64,000 nucleotides of DNA, from the NCBI RefSeq assembly GCF_000346465.2, contig NC_034014.1, positions 27,188,106-27,252,105 of the forward strand. The letters run 5' to 3'. This DNA is from Prunus persica. Its lineage: Eukaryota; Streptophyta; Magnoliopsida; Rosales; Rosaceae. Below the pieces are notes generated by a model. The model ran no database searches, was not told the DNA's origin, and saw only the letters and a list, made by a program, of their open reading frames with translations. The position numbers were made by a program, and so were the translations under genes. Positions 59,098 to 64,000 of the stretch are shown piece by piece; the stretch's first letter is position 1; each line of letters begins with the position of its first letter.

Positions 59098-60929
59098 CTC
59101 ACTAATGAAAGTATGAAACCCCAAAGAGATTTATTGTTACAAGTTTCTGAATCGAAAAGATTCTGGATTGCCAATATATATATAGAAAGATGGAAGCTTT
59201 TGGCGTTGGAGCGAGGATGCTTCAGTCGTGAGCTGACCAATTGGCGGTTTGAGTTGAGCCTCACAGTAGCTCCAAAACGTGTCAATGGGGGCTTTTGGGG
59301 ACCCTTTATAGAGCCACCTAGCCTAATCTTATAAATATAATATAATATATTTCTAAGATTAGAATGGTGAAACATTTGAAATAAAATTGTGGAAAGAAAG
59401 TGATTTTAATTTATTCAAAATCTTCTTATGTTTATTCTTACTTAGGTATAACTTGTAAGTAGGGGATGATAGTGATTAAATTAATAAGTCTCTGTGGTTA
59501 GGCCGTCTGGATCTTAATGACGAGAGGAAGGTAGGCAGATGCAAATTGCAATGGTGGGCTCCCTGCACTTTCAAACTTCAAACCTTGGTGTTCTTAATCA
59601 AGTAAACGCAACTTAGATTAGAAACCCTAAAAGGGGTCGGTGGAGCAATTGAAACACGCTAATTCAGTAATGGTTGATGCCTTAATGAGTCGATGGCTCG
59701 ATGGATCCACCACACTAGTAGCTTTAGTTTAGTCATTGTTATAGCAACAGGTTTATAGCTTTAATGTGATACGCTCATATTTCAAAATCAAAGGATAAGG
59801 ATTAAATGGACTTCGATCGCAAACCACAAAATTTGACAGGATTTATTAATTCACTGTTGGAAATGAGCAAAGACGAAAAAAATATATCCTCAATAAATAC
59901 GACAATAAGTCTTTGTTCTTTAATTTGTTAATTTTGTGATACAATTAAAAGTCATCGTGTCTTAAATTTGAGGATCGACACTCATTAGATACACTACCAT
60001 GCAAAAAATATAAAAAAAAAAATACGACAATAAAATGAGTGGCGTGAACAAAAAAGCCTTTGGGAGGGAGACAATACAAAAGACGTAATTTTCAGAAGAA
60101 AAGTTTGCAACGTAGAAGATAGATATGTTCACGGCGGCTTGAGGTAGCGAATTGTTGTATGTGGTTGGTAGGGAAGATTTTCCGGCCCATATTTTGGGCT
60201 TCTGGGCAATATTGGGTGTGCATGTTATAATAAACATTTTGGGCTTATGGGCTTTGCTTTTTCTCAACTTCTTGACACCAAACCAAACAAACACACACAC
60301 ACAACACATCAACTGACACATAGCATAAATTGCAGGACATGACAAAAACACAAATTGCAGCCGTTATTTGATAGGGAGAGAGCGACCCTTTTGTTTTTCT
60401 GTGATTATCCGATCAACCCATCTCTTACATGATTATATCAAAGCCTCTGCTTTTGTAGTTGGGCAAGCCTTGATGTTGCTTTAGTGGTGGTAGGTTGAAA
60501 CTTACAAGGCTATGGCCGCAGCAGCGTCTAGGTGGGCCATTTTACTGAACAACGCAGCAAAAGGCAGTGCAGATGTTGACTTGATTGGTAAGAAATATGG
60601 ATAATTTGGGTTTGGAAATTGGGCAAAAAAAATTGAATGAATGCATGGAAGAGAGTAGGCGGGGGGTGTGGTGGTAGGTGCTCCAACATTCAAAAACGAT
60701 ACAATATTTCATAATAAAAATACAATATTTTATTACCTAACAATCTTCACAAAACAGAAGTACACATTTATACTGTGTGTGAAGCTGTAGACTGTACTAG
60801 GACTGTAGGATAGGGAAAACAAGCACATCTACTATGGCCATTTTCTATGGGTTTATTTGTATGTATTTATTATTTTAGAAAATAAATAATAAAAGTTTAG
60901 ATATTGAAGGATTAAGGTAGTTGAAGAAG
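59098..60929. other. Divergent intergenic region between LEA_2 copy C and MED33
   Basis: Promoter and leader of copy C at the left and of MED33 at the right. A short CA repeat near 60289-60302. No recognised gene; ORFs are low-complexity. Confidence 0.5.
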
Positions 60930-63925
60930 ATGGGGTCCATGGGAATGGTAATGGGGAGTGAACTGGAGCGGCGGGTGGTGGAGCTGGTGACGGCGAAGCA
61001 GAAGGAGAGCCCAGTGGTTTGGGCCATGGAAGTGGGCAACTGGGTTGAGGCAGTTCCAAGCATTGAGTTGGGGGAGGTGTTGGTTTCCCAACTCTGTTTC
61101 CAACACAACCGGCCTTCCCTTTGGAAGTTTCTAGACCATGCTCTCTCCTCAGGCCTCCTCTGCCCTCTCCATGTCCTCTCCATTTTGTCTTCCAGGTACC
61201 CTTCATTTCCCTTCCAACTCTCAGCTCTCACATTGGCCTTGTCATGGTTTTGTTGATTGGGGATTGCTTTGCAGGGTGGTTCCTCATAGACGGGCTCAGC
61301 CAGAAGCTTATAGACTCTATCTTGAACTCCTAAGAAGATATGCGTTTTCATTTGGTCCACTTGCTGGTGATGCTTCCAAAGAAAAGTGAGTGTGCCAAAT
61401 CTCATTTTCTGCTCTATTTTGATTTGCTATCATTGAATTCAATACCTTTATATGGTGCTATATGAATTATTTGGTGTAAGCATAATCTCTGTTACCATTA
61501 TGTTTGGGTATTTATCATTGGGTTTGTCTTATTTTATTTCAGGTTTTCAAACTTGGTAGAAAGTTTCCATCTTGGTTTAGATGGTTTAATTTGGTTTCAA
61601 TTAACATGGGTCGAAATGCTTGCAAAAGGGATGCAGGCATTGCTAGCATGATTTTTGTATCAATCAATTGAATGAACTGCTGAAATTTTGCTTTTTTCTA
61701 TCTTGCAGGATAACAGAATCGATTGATGCTGCCCTTCAACTTTCTCAGACATTTAAGGTTCATGTTGTCGAGCTTGGACATGCATTGGTCCTGTTCTTTT
61801 TCAGTGTAATTATTAGCTTGATTGACAGCACATTGGATGATTGGGGATTCAAGATGACATCTCGAAAGAGACCGAGATCAGCTTTTGGAGGTTCAGACAA
61901 TGATATGGAAATTGATTCCATGGAAAGTCAAAATCTCAAAATTAAAGAACATCATGAACGGATAAGGAAAAGGAATTCTCTTTTGGCCATAGAGGTGCTG
62001 GCGAAACTAACAGAAAGCAGAAAATCTTTGGTTCTCCTTCGACTTGTTCACTTGAACATGTATGCCTCTCATTCTTAATATTTGTCACCTTCAATTTGTA
62101 GATGTATTAAGAATCCAACCATGCAAATTTTGGCAACGCATGATATTAAAAAAAATCTTACATATTGCTCTGTCACTGCACATAAAAAATTATTTATATG
62201 AACAAGGATGCCTGTTGAGTGTTGGGAGACTAATAATAAATTTTCTGTTTAATCTTCTTTTATTCATAGGCCTGAAAGATTCAATGGCCTCCTGCAGAGG
62301 CTACGGTTTCTCAAAGGCCGTCAATTGGCATCCTCAGATTTGAATTCCGCGTTGCAACTATTGGCAAGATTGTCTGCCAACATCCATAGTGTCGTGGGTT
62401 TTAAACACCAGTTAAATAAGCACCGGCTCTTTGGTGTGCTTCTTGATATTGGTTCTCGGAAGCCAGTGTTTCACTGCAATTCTGGATTTGGTCACTCCAC
62501 TTGTTGGGTCCGTTTTGATATATACATGGAGAATGCAATGGATGGCAAGCAACTTTCTATTAAATCATTTATTGATATACTTGCAGGTAAAGTCCCTTTG
62601 AAGAGTCTCATATGAATTCATATCTGATATAATTTCTGTAATTATATGTATGTAAAATGTGTGCATGCCTATATGCCTTTAGATTCATTTTAACAGAAAT
62701 TTTTTTTTTAAGAAAACTGCAAGAAATTCAATTAATTCCTAATTCCACCGACCTAACTGCAGAAGGAATTTTGACACTCCAAGTATTTAACCAGGCAAGC
62801 TGGCAAGAAACCTTCCTAGAACTCTGGCTCTCAGCCCTTCGACTTGTGCAACGAGTTGAGACTTCTCCATGTTAACATATCTTGTAACAGAAAAGAAAAT
62901 GAAGATAGATAGTTACCTTCTCCTTCATTCTTCATTTGCAGGAACGTGATCCTCTTGAAGGCCCTATACCACATCTTGAGGCCCGTCTTTGTGTCCTTTT
63001 GTCTATTGTCCCCTTGGCCATTGCTAATGTTTTGGAGGATAAGATCAAAGTGAATTCCTCTTCTATTGAGGGAGATACAGTGTCTGGGAATATGGAGAGT
63101 GGATATGGAGATGAAATGGATGGCAAAGCGAATACTTCAAGGAAGCAGGGACTGATTTCTTCTCTACAGGTCCTTGGAAACTTCTCTGGCCTTTTATGCC
63201 CTCCTTCATCAGTCGTTAATTCATCTAATATTGCCGCAACAAAAGCAGCTCGCTTTGTACTTAATTCCAAGAATGAAAAGGATGCATCAGGTGGAGGCAG
63301 TGATGTTGATACCAGTATAAAATCAGGTTTATCTTGGAAATCTGTAGTCCGCTTTTAATCTCACCTCAGATTTTGAATCAATCAGTGGTTAATGCATATG
63401 TATTTTAGGCGTGAATCTCTTATTGAAGAAAAAGTGTACACATGGATCTTTTTTGCTGTCTATAAAGCTTAGGTGCTTTCTGTAATAATTTTGCAAAAGA
63501 GTCGTATGTTTTTCAGGCGGTGACATGAGGCACCTTATTGTGGAAGCTTGCATTGCAAGAAACTTAATCGACACATCAGCATATTTTTGGCCCGGTTATG
63601 TGTCTGCATCCACAATCTCACTGTCAGATACATCACCAGTTCAAAAATCTCTTTGGTCAACTTTCATGGAAGGGGCACCATTGAGGGATTCCCTAATAAA
63701 ATCCCTTATCAGGACCCCAGTTTCAAGGTATAATGAAAAAATATCTGAATATAATTGTAATGCGAGCTGATATTTTGCTGATTAGTTTCTCCTTTATTCT
63801 GCTGTTCAAGTTTAGCAGAGGTAGAGAAGTTATATCATATTGCATTGACTGGGTCCGAGGAGGAGAAGTCCGCCGCAGCAAAGATCCTATGTGGTGCATC
63901 TCTCAAAAGTGGATGGAACATTCAG
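60930..63925 (+). CDS. MED33: Mediator complex subunit 33 (MED33/REF4 family), 5' part only
   Basis: Part of the RNA polymerase II Mediator tail; family members restrain phenylpropanoid (lignin-pathway) genes in Arabidopsis. Exons: 60930-61195, 61275-61385, 61709-62059, 62270-62586, 62724-62854, 62942-63326, 63517-63727, 63811-63925; 629 codons so far, about half of the ~1300 usual. Recognisable blocks: SPVVWAMEVGNWVEAVPSIE, VSQLCFQHNRPSLWKFLDHA, VVPHRRAQPEAYRLYLELLR, VELGHALVLFFFSVIISLID, STLDDWGF, WQETFLELWLSALRLVQRER, DPLEGPIPHLEARLCVLLSI, MRHLIVEACIARNLIDTSAY. The protein is helical and HEAT-like, without catalytic motifs. The last seen exon ends at a GT donor at 63926, so the gene continues past the window. 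The start could be any of four close in-frame ATGs (60930, 60939, 60945, 60951). Confidence 0.9.
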
Positions 63926-64000
63926 GTTGAACAATCATGCAGTAACACTAAAAAATTTACATTTGGCTATGTTTCGAGTCCTGTTATATCTATTATAAGC
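63926..64000 (+). other. Intron of MED33 at the window edge
   Basis: Sequence after CATTCAG|GTTGAAC; the next exon lies beyond the window. Confidence 0.6.

Noticed and set aside
1..64000. CRISPR arrays, bacterial operons or tRNA/rRNA genes
   Set aside because: The tandem repeats have no unique spacers, the genes are intron-bearing plant genes, and I saw no convincing tRNA or rRNA sequence by eye. A tRNA covariance search would be needed to be certain.

Overview
The window is nuclear DNA from a flowering plant, almost certainly a eudicot. The genes have many short introns with GT..AG borders and AT-rich intergenic DNA, and the proteins are plant-typical: CYP714 P450s, a PIN-LIKES carrier, a CML42-type calmodulin-like protein, a MAKR protein, MED33/REF4 and NDR1/HIN1-like LEA_2 proteins. 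The protein flavour would fit Rosaceae (for example Prunus), but that is a guess from memory. I see no plasmid, phage, bacterial or organellar sequence.

Layout. 0-20 kb: a two-exon complex I MWFE subunit (+), a DUF1191 membrane protein (-), an ORF split by one stop (+), a RING/transmembrane E3 ligase in eight coding exons (+), a 70-residue membrane protein (+) and a six-exon coiled-coil protein (-). 20-34 kb: a bromodomain protein with an 8-nt first coding exon (-), a single-exon RING-H2 protein (+) and a ten-exon PILS6-type carrier (-). 34-43 kb: a gene-poor stretch with a miniature LTR retrotransposon (TRIM), then two tandem, apparently intact CYP714 P450 genes (-). 43-51 kb: a MAKR-like gene (-), a CML42-like gene (-) and a conserved plant protein of unknown function (+). 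51-59 kb: an array of five LEA_2/NHL-type loci, all on the minus strand. Three of them arose by visible local duplication or share family features, one is a decayed pseudogene, and one has a MITE in its 3' flank. 60.9 kb to the end: the 5' half of a MED33 Mediator subunit gene (+), cut by the window edge.

The genes do not form one pathway. The two P450s and the LEA_2 genes are local duplicate clusters; the others look like independent housekeeping or regulatory genes. CYP714 (gibberellin or terpenoid oxidation), PILS (intracellular auxin) and MAKR (receptor-kinase signalling) are all linked to hormones, but nothing here suggests this closeness is more than chance.

Exon borders were read by eye from splice consensus, reading phase and family similarity. 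For every multi-exon gene the exon lengths sum to whole codons. I found no clear new system. The best-supported unusual items are the TRIM with a 5-bp target duplication, the MITE with 9-bp target duplication and internal telomere-type repeats, the duplicated LEA_2 blocks with a decaying member, and a 33-bp triplicated repeat just upstream of one P450.
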